NCBI GenBank assembly: GCA_022410635.1
Contig: JAJVDF010000359.1
Coordinates: forward strand, 1,262,312-1,326,311
Origin: Tretioscincus oriximinensis
Taxonomy: Eukaryota > Chordata > Lepidosauria > Squamata > Gymnophthalmidae
DNA length: 64,000 bases
Reading direction: 5' to 3'
In this document: one piece after another, positions 33,063-42,159 of the stretch
Numbering within the stretch: position 1 is the stretch's first letter
Layout of the letters: every line of letters begins with the position of its first letter
Position numbers and translations under genes: made by a program
Notes under the pieces: generated by a model
What the model was told of the DNA's origin: nothing
The model's database searches: none
Seen by the model: only the letters and a program-made list of their open reading frames with translations

Positions 33063-33221
33063 ACGTTGCCCCTTCTTTCATTCTTTCCATTTTTCTTTCC
33101 TCCTTCCTTCCCTTCTATCCTCCATTCCTTCCTTCCTTCCTTCTTTCTTTCCTTCCTTGTGTCATTGGTCTCGGAGGAGACTGCCAATGTTCCAAGCCCT
33201 GCCATTGGTCGGGTTACCCCA
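33063..33221. repeat. CT tract plus CCAATGTTCCAAGCCCTGCC end of the composite repeat, copy 3 (partial)
   Basis: C/T-rich 33068-33158 is followed by AGACTGCCAATGTTCCAAGC and CCTGCCATTGGTC, matching the right end of the 12.8 and 26.3 kb composites and 56930-56990. Confidence 0.55.
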
Positions 33222-34130
33222 ATATGCAAGGTCATGCATATTGGGGCAAAGAACCCACAATACTCCTACCACCTGATGGGAACCAAGCTTTCTGTGACCG
33301 AGCAAGAAAAGGATCTTGGGGTGTTGGTGGACAATTCAATGAAAATGTCAACCCAGTGTGCAGCAGCAGCAAAAAAGGCAAATTCCATGTTGGGGATAAT
33401 TAGGAAAGGAATCAAAAACCAGTCAGCAAATGTTATTTTGCCTCTTTATAAATCTGTGGTGAGGCCACATTTGGAATCCTGTGTACAATTCTGGCCACCA
33501 CATCTCAAGAGGGATATTTTGGAACTGGAGAAGGTGCAGAAAAGGGCAACAAAAATGATCAAGGGTCTGGAGCACCTCCCTTACGAAGCAAGGCTGCAAC
33601 GTCTGGGCCTCTTCAGCCTTGAAAGGAGACGTTTGAGGGGTGATCTGATTGAAGTGTACAAAATCATGCATGGGATCGACAGAGTGAATAGAGAAAAATG
33701 TTTTCTCTATCATACAACACAAGGACCAGAGGGCACTCCTTGAAACTGTTGGGTAGAAAAGTGAGAACAGACAAAGGGAAGTATTTTTTCANCCAGAGGG
33801 TCATCGGCCTGTGGAATTTACTTCCTGAAGAGGTAGTGGTAGCTAACAGCTTGGATAGTTTCAAGACAGGACTAGACAGGTTTATGGACACTAAGGGTAT
33901 AAATGGATACTAAGATAGTTGTCTGGATGTCGCCTCCGGGATGGAGCAACAGGCAGGACTCCTGAAATGCCATTTGCAGGGAGTCATGAACAGGAGCATA
34001 TTTTGCTTTCCTCTGTTCAGGCTGCCCAGGGGCATCTGGTGGGCCTCTGTGTGACACAGAATGCTGGACTTGATGGGCTGTGGCCTGATCCAGGATGGCT
34101 CTTCTGATGTTCTTATGTTCTTATGTACCT
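33222..34130 (+). mobile_element. CR1 LINE 3' 0.9 kb
   Basis: ORF2 C-terminal part is readable from KVMHIGAKNPQYSYHLMGTK through EKDLGVLVDNSMKMSTQCAA, SVVRPHLESCVQFWPPHLKR and RATKMIKGLEHLPYEARLQR, with a frameshift near 33693 (one A fewer in GAGAAAAATG than in the 23.6 kb copy). Ends with (TTCTTATG)n at 34108-34124. Its left edge has a CCCCAATATGC / GCATATTGGGG inverted pair across the junction (33217-33245). Confidence 0.92.
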
Positions 34131-34298
34131 TGGAACGCTGGGTTCTGTGGCACAGATTACGGCCCATCTGCTATCAGCTATTATTTCTGGAAGTGACATG
34201 TGTTGAGAACGTAAGTAAGAGAACCTAAGAGGAGCCCGGCTGAATCNGTCTGAGCACCAACTAGTCCAGCCTTCTCTCTCACACAGCGAGTAGCCCAC

Positions 34299-35045
34299 TG
34301 TGGCGTCCTCCATTTTAGAGGTTTGTGTTTCTTTTATTTACTTACCAGGCATCCCAGAGGGAGGGGGGAAGAGCAGGCCTGGGCAGGGGCGTGGCTTCCT
34401 GGTTCCCTGTTTGGGAGGGGGCGTGGCTGGAGGAGCCAGCCAATGGGGCCTCGAGTAGCCGGCTGGTGAGCGGTTAAAAGGGAAGCTGACCAGGGCTGGA
34501 GGCCTTTCTGTCGGAGAGACTTGTGGTGTAGCAAGTGGACAGAGGGCTCCGCTTCTGACCTGCCTCAGAGGGAGGGGGGGGGAGTGTCTGGTGGCCTGGA
34601 GGAGTCAAAGCTGAGGCTTGACTTGGGGCTGGTCAACAAATAAAGTGACCCAGGGCCTGTCTCTTTAAGGATCTGGAAACTCATGTTGCACTTGCTTGGT
34701 GTGTGTGTGCTTGAGTCAGGCTTACTTGATAAAAGCCGAAGCTTTATTATTCTAATCTTTCTTCTATTCCTTGATTGTAAATAATAAACTTGTTATTTGT
34801 TTCATTTCAAACATCTCTTCCTTTCTTTTATTTCTCTATCAACAATAAATAAGCAGGCTACTGGTGGGGGTTGTGAATAAAGCCCCCATCCTGAGGTAAA
34901 CCCTGAGGCCTTGTGTAGGCCGGAGGATAGTACTGTTGCTGCAAGCAGTCGTGGGTGCTGGCTTGGGCAACAGGGTGGATATTGTGGCACCCCTGACTGT
35001 GGGGGGGTCATCGAATAGTAGGGCCCTCAGGTAGGGGTCGTCACA
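34299..35045 (+). mobile_element. Solo LTR, 747 bp, with exact 5-bp target duplication CCCAC
   Basis: Begins TGTGGCGTCC, ends GTCGTCACA, and is flanked by CCCAC at 34294-34298 and 35046-35050, inside continuous CR1 sequence. TG..CA ends plus a 5-bp duplication are the classic signature of LTR-retroelement integration. A TTAAAAG promoter-like box (34474-34480) and AATAAA signals (34639-34644 and later) fit. No internal coding part is left, so LTR-LTR recombination removed it. Confidence 0.85.
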
Positions 35046-35138
35046 CCCACCAATTCCAGCTGGGCACTCTGAACCCGTTCTCAACTCCTTGCTAATGGTA
35101 TTTCAGGATTCTTTCCTGTTGCTCCATCACAGCAGTAT

Positions 35139-35565
35139 AATGAGATTCGGCTTACTCATTAAACGTGACCGGATCGGTGAATCGAGGAGGCTTGCCCTGG
35201 GGTCCGTATCACTNGCCACGGCAAAATAATCAGCCCACAGACGACACTTCAGGGTAACTGGAGACGTAGGAGGTCCACGAGTGTATGGAAGCCTCCAGAC
35301 GAGACCGGGGTCTCCACTTNTATTGACATCAGAATCAGAAGGCGTGTATCAGAATCATGACGGAATGAAAAGGGCGGAGGATACCCAACGTGGGCAAATT
35401 ACGTAGGGATGACACGTTATGCCCCCTCCCAAGGGGGTGCAGCCTGTGGACAGTAACCAATCGGAGAAGAGATAGATGTGAGTGTGGTGTGCCTAATTAC
35501 TGGAAACTTAGCTATCATTGAGAGCCCCTGTCAATCAAACTTGACAGGAAGATGATTCATGCCAA
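35139..35565 (-). mobile_element. Probable LTR fragment, minus orientation
   Basis: On the minus strand the order is a CCAAT-type box (CCGATTGGTTACTG), AATANAAGTGGAGACCCCGG resembling an R-region polyadenylation site, then a U5-like GC-rich segment ending CCGAATCTCA at 35141. The left edge abuts the CR1 precisely. The right edge and duplication are not resolved. Confidence 0.45.
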
Positions 35566-36131
35566 GGGTCCAGACTTTGATGACCTCTTGAGTGGCATGA
35601 ACAATGAGGTGAGACCTAGGGTATACAGAAAAGGGGAAGAAGACTAAGAGGTGGCTTCCTTGGAACAATAGGGAAGCCTAGGGCAAGTTTGCACAAGAGA
35701 TTGTCCCATAGGGAGTCAAGCCTGCCTTGGCCAGAGGCAAACAGTTGACATCCCAGTTGGTAATGGGATTTAAATGTGTCTATTGTTAGACAGTGCAAGA
35801 GTCAGGGCTACCCATCACAGGTGCCCCCAGGGAGAGGAAAGAGGGATTAAGAGAGTTCCTGAGTGTATACAGGGTTGAGGGAAAGGTCAGCTTGACCAAG
35901 GAAATTTTGAAAATTTCTTNCCCAGAGGCCTCTTCTAGATAGCTAGTTCCAGCTATAAATGATATATTANTAATATATTTTATATCTAATATGTGTCCCA
36001 GGGGGAGAATTCCAACAGCGGTAACATCAAAAGACCTTCGGGTATAGGGCGGGATAGAAATACAAATAAATAAATAAATAAAACAAATAAAAACAAATAA
36101 ATAAATAAGTAAATAAATAAATAAATAAATA
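35566..36131. repeat. Unassigned insert ending in a retroelement tail with (AAAT)n
   Basis: 35566-35990 is not recognised. 36030-36131 reads GACCTTCGGGTATAGGGCGG, GATAGAAATAC, then (AAAT)n with AAAC interruptions, a + strand L2/SINE-type 3' end. Low-complexity Phe/Leu/Ile/Tyr translations on the minus strand are artefacts. Confidence 0.5.
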
Positions 36132-36844
36132 AAAAGATCCATCCTGGTAGCTATTGATACCCTTGGCTTCCGTGAACTTGTTTAATCCTGTCTTAAAGCT
36201 ATCCGGGCTCCTAGCTACCACCATGTCTTCTTGAAGTAATTTCCACAGATTGATGATCCTTTGGGTGAAAAACCTACTTTCTTTCGCCTCTCCTCACTCT
36301 TCTGCCCATCGTTTTCAAGGGCCGCCCCCCTGGTCCTAGTATCATGTGATAGAGAAAATGTTTTTTCTCTATTCACCTTATCCACCCCATGGTTTTATAT
36401 CAGATCACCTCTTAATCAGCGACTTTCAAAGTTGAAGAGGCCCAGACGTTGCTGTGGAAGCGTGAATGCGCTCATTTGGGATTCCAACATTTGCTCCGAG
36501 GTTGTTCTTGAGACCAAGTTTTCGTCTTGGAAAAATATTTGTAAAAATATTTGTAATATTTCCTCTGCTGCAAACTATATTGTTATAAATTTCTGTTATC
36601 TTGGGGTTGTGGTATTTATGTTTATTGTTGTATGTTATTGTTCTAAGATTGGTTGTTTTTCTTTACGTTGAGTAGATTTATCAATATATTTTAATTAAAA
36701 AAATTATTCAAAGTAATTTCACTTCTTTTTGGGGTTGGTGTTCTTATTCAAAAGGGGAATACAGGATTTTTTGGAAACATTTTATTCTGAATTTCCCCAG
36801 CTTTCTGATTTATAAATACTGTGATGCATTATATATTTTATTCA

Positions 36845-36850
36845 AATAAA
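36845..36850 (+). terminator. Candidate polyadenylation signal AATAAA
   Basis: AATAAAG lies in an AT-rich, 3'UTR-like stretch (36480-36870) rich in ATTTATG and TTGTTGTATG words, about 40 bp before the CpG island. It could be the end of an upstream same-strand gene or of a retroposed transcript. No coding exon belonging to it is visible, so this is weak. Confidence 0.25.
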
Positions 36851-36884
36851 GTTTACTGAAAAAAGAAGAAATCTCATATTAAAA

Positions 36885-37415
36885 AAATACAGGAGAGTCC
36901 TCGCTCCTAGAAAGCCAGCTTCTCAGGCTCGCCCAAGGGCTAAAAATCCAGCCAATCAGCGCCAAGGTTCGATCAAAGGCCCGCCTCTTTCCTGTCATGA
37001 CTGCGCGGAGACGTCCAATCCCCAGGAATGCTCCGCGCGTACTTCAAGGAACGCAAAGCGCGCCGTCCGACGACTACAGTTCCCAGATTACTTCTGGGAA
37101 GGCACGGAACCCGGCGAAGGGCAGAAGGACTTCATTTCCCGGCAGGCGGCGCGGATTTGATTCGGGCGACGGAAGCCGAGAAGGGACACGGAGCGAGTGC
37201 TGAGAGCGCCGTGCGCGTGGCATGCTGGGCGTGGTAGTCCGCGTTGTGGGAGGGTCCAGCTCTTCCCCCCCGCCTCAGCCGGGCTCCTCCTCCTCCCCGC
37301 CGCCCGAAGACGGAAGGGCAGCCGGGCTGAGGAAAGGCGTTCGCGGCGGCGGCGGCGGCGATGGGCGACTCCAAAGTGAAGGTGGCCGTGAGGGTCCGGC
37401 CCATGAACAGGCGGG
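36885..37415 (+). promoter_or_regulatory. KIF13B CpG-island promoter and 5' UTR
   Basis: The only long CpG-dense stretch in the window surrounds the KIF13B start. There is no TATA box. Visible elements are CCAAT boxes at 36952-36956 and 37015-37019, a GC box in GCCCGCCTC near 36979, and three ACTACA..CCCAG (ZNF143-like) motifs at 37073-37086, near 37130-37142 (weaker) and 37221-37238 (inverted). Such motifs are typical of broad, housekeeping-type vertebrate promoters. The transcription start cannot be fixed by eye. Confidence 0.8.
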
Positions 37416-37419
37416 GTGA
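37222..37419 (+). other. Possible overlapping upstream open reading frame
   Basis: An ATG at 37222 (purine at -3) opens 65 codons out of frame with KIF13B and overlaps its start, ending in intron 1 in the unspliced reading. If transcription starts upstream of 37222 it could reduce main-frame initiation. The predicted peptide is Gly/Ser/Pro low complexity and probably has no function of its own. Confidence 0.3.
37361..37415 (+). CDS. KIF13B: KIF13B exon 1, coding part (kinesin-3 motor N-terminus)
   Basis: KIF13B (GAKIN) is a plus-end-directed kinesin-3 motor that carries vesicle cargo such as DLG1 and PIP3-binding partners along microtubules. Exon 1 encodes MGDSKVKVAVRVRPMNRR plus the first base of codon 19. 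The VKVAVRVRPMNxRE motif is the first strand of the kinesin motor domain, and the MGDSK start favours KIF13B over KIF13A (which starts MSDTK). The start is GCG-ATG-G, a strong context, directly after a (CGG)6 run. The exon ends at CGG-G before GTGAGT (donor at 37416), phase 1. It joins exon 2 at 59928. The ATP-binding loop and the remaining exons lie outside the window. Reading on past the donor gives an artefactual 119-codon frame into the intron minisatellite. Confidence 0.95.
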
Positions 37420-37479
37420 GTGGGAAGGAAGGTGGGGGGACCCTCGCCCCGAGGCGCCACGGAGGACGGGAGGAGAAGC

Positions 37480-39240
37480 ACACAGCTGTGAAGCCCCCCA
37501 GTCAATCGAAGGAGGGAAAAGACCCCCCCTCCCTCCCTCAGATTTGGGGAACGCCCCCCAAGACACTGGGGGGGGGGGGAGAAGCACCCTCCGTCTGGGG
37601 ACAGCTGTGAAGTCCCCCATTACTCGAAGGCAAAGACCCCCCCTTCCTCCCTTAGATTTGGGGAAACCCCCGCCCCAAGACACTAGAGAAGGTGAAGAAG
37701 CACCCTGGAGACAGCTGTGAAGCCCCCCCGTCCGTCGGGGGAGGGAGAAGACCCCCCTTCCTCCCTCAGATTTGGGGACTCCCGCAGGGAGAGCAGGGGG
37801 AGAAGCCCCCATCTGCCTCTGCATACATATGAGAAGACCTCCCCCCAACACTGGAGGGAGAGAGCAGACCCCCCTTTTCCCTCAGATTTGGGGACCCCCC
37901 CCCCAAGACAGCCGAGAGGGAAGGGGGAGAAGCCCCCCTCTGTCTCTCCCCTTGCATACAGCTGTGAGACCTCCCCCATTCAGTCGGGAGAGGGAGAGAG
38001 GACTCCCCCTCTTTCTCAGATTTTTTGGGGGCAAGACAGTCGATGGGGGAGATTCCCCCTCCCCCCCAAAAAGGCACTTGAGAGGATGAGGGTCGAGTGC
38101 AGGTAGAGTGAGGAGAGCTTCAGATGGGAGGACAACCGCCAGGCACAAGGGAGCGGAGAGAGGAGAAGGCGAAGCCCCTCTTCTAGACTCTTCCTCAGGG
38201 GAAGGATTTGAAGATTCTCCCCAAAATATTGGAGGGATTGTGAAACTCCTTTTCTCAGATGTGAGGACCCCCCCCTCCCCTCAGACCCTTGAGAAGGGGT
38301 CAGTGAAGGGCAAGAGGACATTGAAGGCCACTTTTCCCCGCCCCTCCTGCTACAGAGACCCCTGAAGAAGAGGAAGGAAGGAGAGAAACTCATTCGATCC
38401 CCTTTCCCTGGAGAAAGATCAGAAGAACCTCAGCCATCCCCTCCTTCTTTCATCAGATGTGGGGAAGAACCCCTCAAGATAGTTGGAAGGGGGCTAATCA
38501 AAGCCCCCTTTGCCCCCCCCCTCCAGATGCAGAGGACTCCTTACCCAAGGCAGCCAAGAGGGAGGAGAAACAAAACCCCTTTCTTCCCCTCCTTCAGAAA
38601 AAGATTAGGAGGTACCCCACAACAGTTGAGGGAGAGTCAGGAAGAACAGGGGAAAGGCCCCTTTCTTCCCACTCCCCCTAAAAAGACATAGAGATCCCCA
38701 AGAAAGTGGACGGATCAGGTGGAGGAAGAAGCCCCTCTTCTTCTCTCCAGTTGTAAAGACTCCCACCCACACCCCAAGCCAGTCAAGGAGGCGGAAGGGA
38801 GAAAATATTTTTTCTTCTCCTCCACAAATCTGCCCCCTTCCCCTAAGAAGATGTGGTAACCCTTCAAAGTCCTCACAGCAGAGGGCAGGAAGGGCCNTGT
38901 GGGACAATGGCAAGAGATGTCTCCCCCCATAAAGGACGGGGGCATTTTTCTCTGCGCCAGACAAAGAGGGCTCAGGTATCAGAGAACCCCCCATAACATT
39001 TCAGGGATTTCGAACGGGAGACATCCCCCCTGTGGATGGGTGTGTGTGTGTGTCAGAAACTGAATAGGGAGAAATTCACATCTGTAAGGACATAGGCAAT
39101 GCACCAAGGGTGCGTGTCAAAAGACTAAGAGGAAAGGAAACATGGCAGAGGAAAGGGGGGAAGTGCTCTATGGTGGTGGGAGAAATCCTCAAAAGACGGG
39201 GAATTCCCTCCCAAAAATGACCTTTGGAAAAGGAAGTGGG
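37480..39240. repeat. Intron-1 minisatellite, about 115-bp units, decaying with distance
   Basis: Clear units start at about 37485, 37601, 37711, 37826 and 37958. Each has GAAGCCCCCC-like, AGACCCCCCTTCCTCCCTCAG, then ATTTGGGGA and CCAAGACA..GAGAAG wording. Beyond 38050 the same words persist in worn form (TCAGATGTGAGGACCCC near 38255, CATCAGATGTGGGGAAGAAC near 38452, CAGATGCAGAGGACTCC near 38524, then 38740 and 38825). Long open frames on both strands here, including a 239-codon minus-strand frame (37132-37851), are by-products of the repeat and the CpG-rich sequence. Confidence 0.8.
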
Positions 39241-40049
39241 GAGCCCTGACTCTTTAAAAGTAAGGCAAGGAAAGGCTGATCCCCCTTAAACTGATGAGGG
39301 AGAAGCCAAGGATGAATTTGCATTGATCCTGTATCTTGGAATAGGGGCCTGCCATAGGCAACACTGGCATGTGTACGGCCAAGCATGTGAATGACCTCAA
39401 ACTTAAGACAGATGCCAAAATCTGGCATGAAATTGGAGAAGTGAATGTGGGAACATCTCCACCACAATCCTGATGTAAGCAAGATAGGTCCCCCCCCCAA
39501 GAACTAAAAGTAGAGGGTTCTTCCCCTAGCGGTCAGTGTAGAAAGATCCCTCTGCTCAACTTTCTCAAAGGGTTGGCAGGCAAATAGTCCATGAAATCCC
39601 TTCTACGAATCAAAGGGGCCAAGTTTCCCCACATTCTCGGGAAGCAAGAACGGGGCCTGTATTGTGGTGGCTCCAAGTCCTTCAGTTCTGTTTATTTTTT
39701 GCCACTGTGGTCTCTGGTGGTCTTAGATGGTTTGGTTTCTAGGGGACAGGGGGATCTTGGCCCTGGTCATCTTTTTCTTTGAACCATCTTCAATTCCAAA
39801 GAAAGGGGCTTACTCCAGAAAGAAACCAGGTTAAGCTCATTATTCAGGACTGGAGGTGAATTGATGAAGGTTTAAAAGTAAAGGCGTGGTCTGGACCTCA
39901 TGTTCCAATCTTCAGGACAGAAAATGGATTTTAAAATAATCTGTGATAGGGAGGTTCATATGTGTTTTGTTTCTGTACAATAGAATGGAAACTTCCAGTA
40001 TGTAAAGTCCGAGTGTCATTCATAGTAAGGGATACTAGGAATATGTTAC
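39241..40049. other. Intron 1, no exon; one dispersed-family remnant
   Basis: 39335-39380 (GGGGCCTGCCATAGGCAACA, CTGGCATG) belongs to the family described at 16845. Nothing else is recognised. Confidence 0.45.
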
Positions 40050-40333
40050 ATAAGAACCTAAGAGGAGCCTTGCTGAATCGGGCTGGAGCTCATGTAATCT
40101 ATCCTTCTGTCTCACATAGAGGCCCACCAATTGCACCTGGGCAGCCTGGAACAGAAGAAGGCAAAATCTTAAACTGTTCTCGACGCTTTGCAAAAGGCAT
40201 TTCAGAAGTACTGCCTGTTGCTCCATTTCGGAGGCAGTATCAAGATATCCATCCTAGTAGCTAGTTATACTCTTGGCTTCCATGAACTTGTCTAATCCTT
40301 TCTTAAAGCTATCTAGATTGCTCTACATGTTCT
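40050..40333 (-). mobile_element. CR1 LINE 3' fragment, inverted
   Basis: AAGAACCTAAGAGGAGCCTT, CATAGAGGCCCACCAATTGC, CTGCCTGTTGCTCCATTTCG and CTTTCTTAAAGCTATCTAGA are the complement of the CR1 3' end. It is cut at about 40333 by the next element. Confidence 0.8.
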
Positions 40334-40530
40334 ACTAGAGGAATTAGACCGTTGCGTTACAGTAATGCAATAGGCTGTAGCTCATCACCCCCTTGCTTCC
40401 TTCCATGCCCCCACATGTTCCCTCCCTGCCTTGCCCCCTCCCATCCCCCTTTCACTTGCTGCTTCTTTGTTTTGTTCCTTCTTTCCATTTTCCTCTTCCT
40501 TTCCTTCTTTAGTTCAAGAGTATTTTCTTC
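40334..40530. repeat. Composite repeat, copy 4 (head and CT tract only)
   Basis: ACTAGAGGAATTAGACCG, ATGCAATAGGCTGTAGCTC and CCCTTTCACTTGCTGCTTCT match 26288-26420 closely. The antisense CR1 piece is absent. Confidence 0.6.
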
Positions 40531-41160
40531 TCTGAGTCTTATTCTGGGATATATCTTGGAATAGGGAACTGGTATCCTAATGCCAATACAGAATATGGCA
40601 GGGACCTAGTCCGAAATATATCCCAGAACATAGCACAGTCCAAGAAGGGTCAAGGTTTCCACCGGACTAAAACTCTCAAAGATCAGATATCTTGGCAAAT
40701 GTGTGTACTCATGGATAGCGAAAGATAACAAGAGTATTTCCACTCCAAATCTTATTCTGGGATATATCTCAGAATAAGGGCTGTCATTTGGGGCCTGCCA
40801 TAGACTACACTGGCATGCCGGTCGGAGGCCCCTATAGATGGGATTCCAGATGTGAACCATGACAAATTGCCACTTTCCTGTTTCTCTACTTTCTGCCAGA
40901 ATTTGTTTCCCGATTTTTGGTTTTGTCATATTTTGCCTGTTTTTCTATGCTGTTTTCCTCATGATGATAAGTGCTTATTATGAAAGCAGCTTCCTGAAGC
41001 TGGCAGTAGCAGCAGCCCAAATGTGATAAAAGTGTCGTGTTGGTGGTGGAGTCAGAAGAATAGAGGGGAAAGGCTTGGGGTGGCCTGGTGGGATGGGGAG
41101 GGTTGCTAGAGGCCCATTCAGTCCCTAGTAGTATCGTAATTCTTGCTGTTTCCAATACTT
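40531..41160. repeat. Two GGGATATATCTTGGAATAGGG family copies, then a GTTTCTCTACTTTCTGCCAG repeat
   Basis: 40540-40640 and 40735-40840 hold TTATTCTGGGATATATCT and CCTGCCATAGACTACACTGG. 40850-41160 resembles 43050-43440 and 62225-62740 (shared TTCCTGTTTCTCTAC, TAAGTGCTTATTATGAAAGC and CAGTAGCAGCAGCCCAAATG). Family names unknown. Confidence 0.5.
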
Positions 41161-41664
41161 TACGTTCATGTGAGTTCCCAGGTTTCTTAGCTACTTAATA
41201 ATCTGCATCGTACCATCCATGTTGCCTGACAGGATTGCTAGGCTACCCAAAACAGTGAAACTCTTGTGACCAACTACAGATAACCATCTTCCTGTCATTG
41301 GCTGTGGCTGGTTTTGTTTAGGTGTCAGGGAGGTAAAAGGTAAAAACCAGTGTGCGAAGATTAAGGAAGCTTCCTTCGTATTATGACATTACACAGGTGT
41401 GATTGTGTTGTGATGTATAACTGGGGAGTCATGCTTTGTCATGTTCTAAAGGGAGGAGGATAAGATACTTCTGTTCATAAACCCATTCATATGCATGCAT
41501 TGGCACATAAGTGGATTTTGCACGGACATGTTTTAACCTGTTGGGTTCAGCCTATCTACAGCCAGTCCACTGGTTTATGAGTTTTCTTAGACAGCCTTGC
41601 AAGTAGCATGAAGAAAGTAGGAAGCTGGCTTTCATGTATATTTTTCTCTTAAAAGAGTCGGACG
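41161..41664. other. Intron 1, no exon
   Basis: No recognisable feature in this 500-bp stretch. Confidence 0.4.
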
Positions 41665-42110
41665 AATCATAGAGTTGGAAGGGACCTCCAGGATCATGGG
41701 GTCCAACATGTACACGTGTTTCCTAAGTCCCTTCTTGTGCAAGGTATGTGGGACGCTTGTCCTGTGTACCCCATCATGGAATTTTTCTCATTTCCGGAGC
41801 TTGGGCCAAATGTGACATCATTTGTGATGTCACTTCCAGTCTCTGCTTCCAGGAATGGCACTCCAGATGATGTCATAGCACCGCCAGATATGACGTGTGA
41901 AAGACATCCACCAGAAACCTGTGATTTTGGGGATTCCAGAACTTATTTTGTACCAGAATTTTCTCTAGCATTGGTTCCATGAATGATTCACCAAACCATC
42001 CCAGGTCTATCCTGCCTCTGTTTGGAAACGTCCACCAAAGGAGAACTCAATATCTCTTGTGGCAACCTATTCCACTGGTTGATCATTTGCACTTCTTTTC
42101 TTGACCTAAG
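41665..42110 (-). mobile_element. CR1 3' fragment (GAATCATAGAGTTGG subfamily), inverted, interrupted at 41709-41980
   Basis: GAATCATAGAGTTGGAAGGG and GACCTCCAGGATCATGGGGT resume at 41985 with ATTCACCAAACCATCCCAGG, GAACTCAATATCTCTTGTGG and CAACCTATTCCACTGGTTGA. The 270-bp insert carries the GTGACATCA family (AATGTGACATCATTTGTGAT, GTCACTTCCAGTCTCTGC) and is bracketed by a short CATG on both sides. Confidence 0.7.
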
Positions 42111-42159
42111 GAAAGAGAATTTATGGGAGGGGAGGTAGTTTTCCATGTCTTCAGCAGGC

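Larger units (their letters stand above)
34205..36450 (-). mobile_element. One inverted CR1 3' copy split into three pieces by later insertions
   Basis: Piece one, 34205-34298 (GAACCTAAGAGGAGCCCGGC). Piece two, 35046-35138 (CCAATTCCAGCTGGGCACTC, TTTCCTGTTGCTCCATCAC). Piece three, about 36132-36450 (ATCCATCCTGGTAGCTATTG, TTAAAGCTATCCGGGCTCCT, TGAAAAACCTACTTTCTTTC, GACTTTCAAAGTTGAAGAGG). The order and orientation are continuous, so the LTR at 34299 and the material at 35139-36131 are younger. Confidence 0.8.

Noticed and set aside
37361..37720. 119-codon frame starting at the KIF13B ATG
   Set aside because: It reads through the GTGAGT donor into intron repeats; conservation of exon 2 shows the real product is spliced after codon 18.
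37132..37851. 239-codon minus-strand open frame over the CpG island
   Set aside because: Spans promoter, exon 1 and the minisatellite; its internal periodicity equals the repeat unit, and it has no recognisable domain. High GC alone makes long frames likely.
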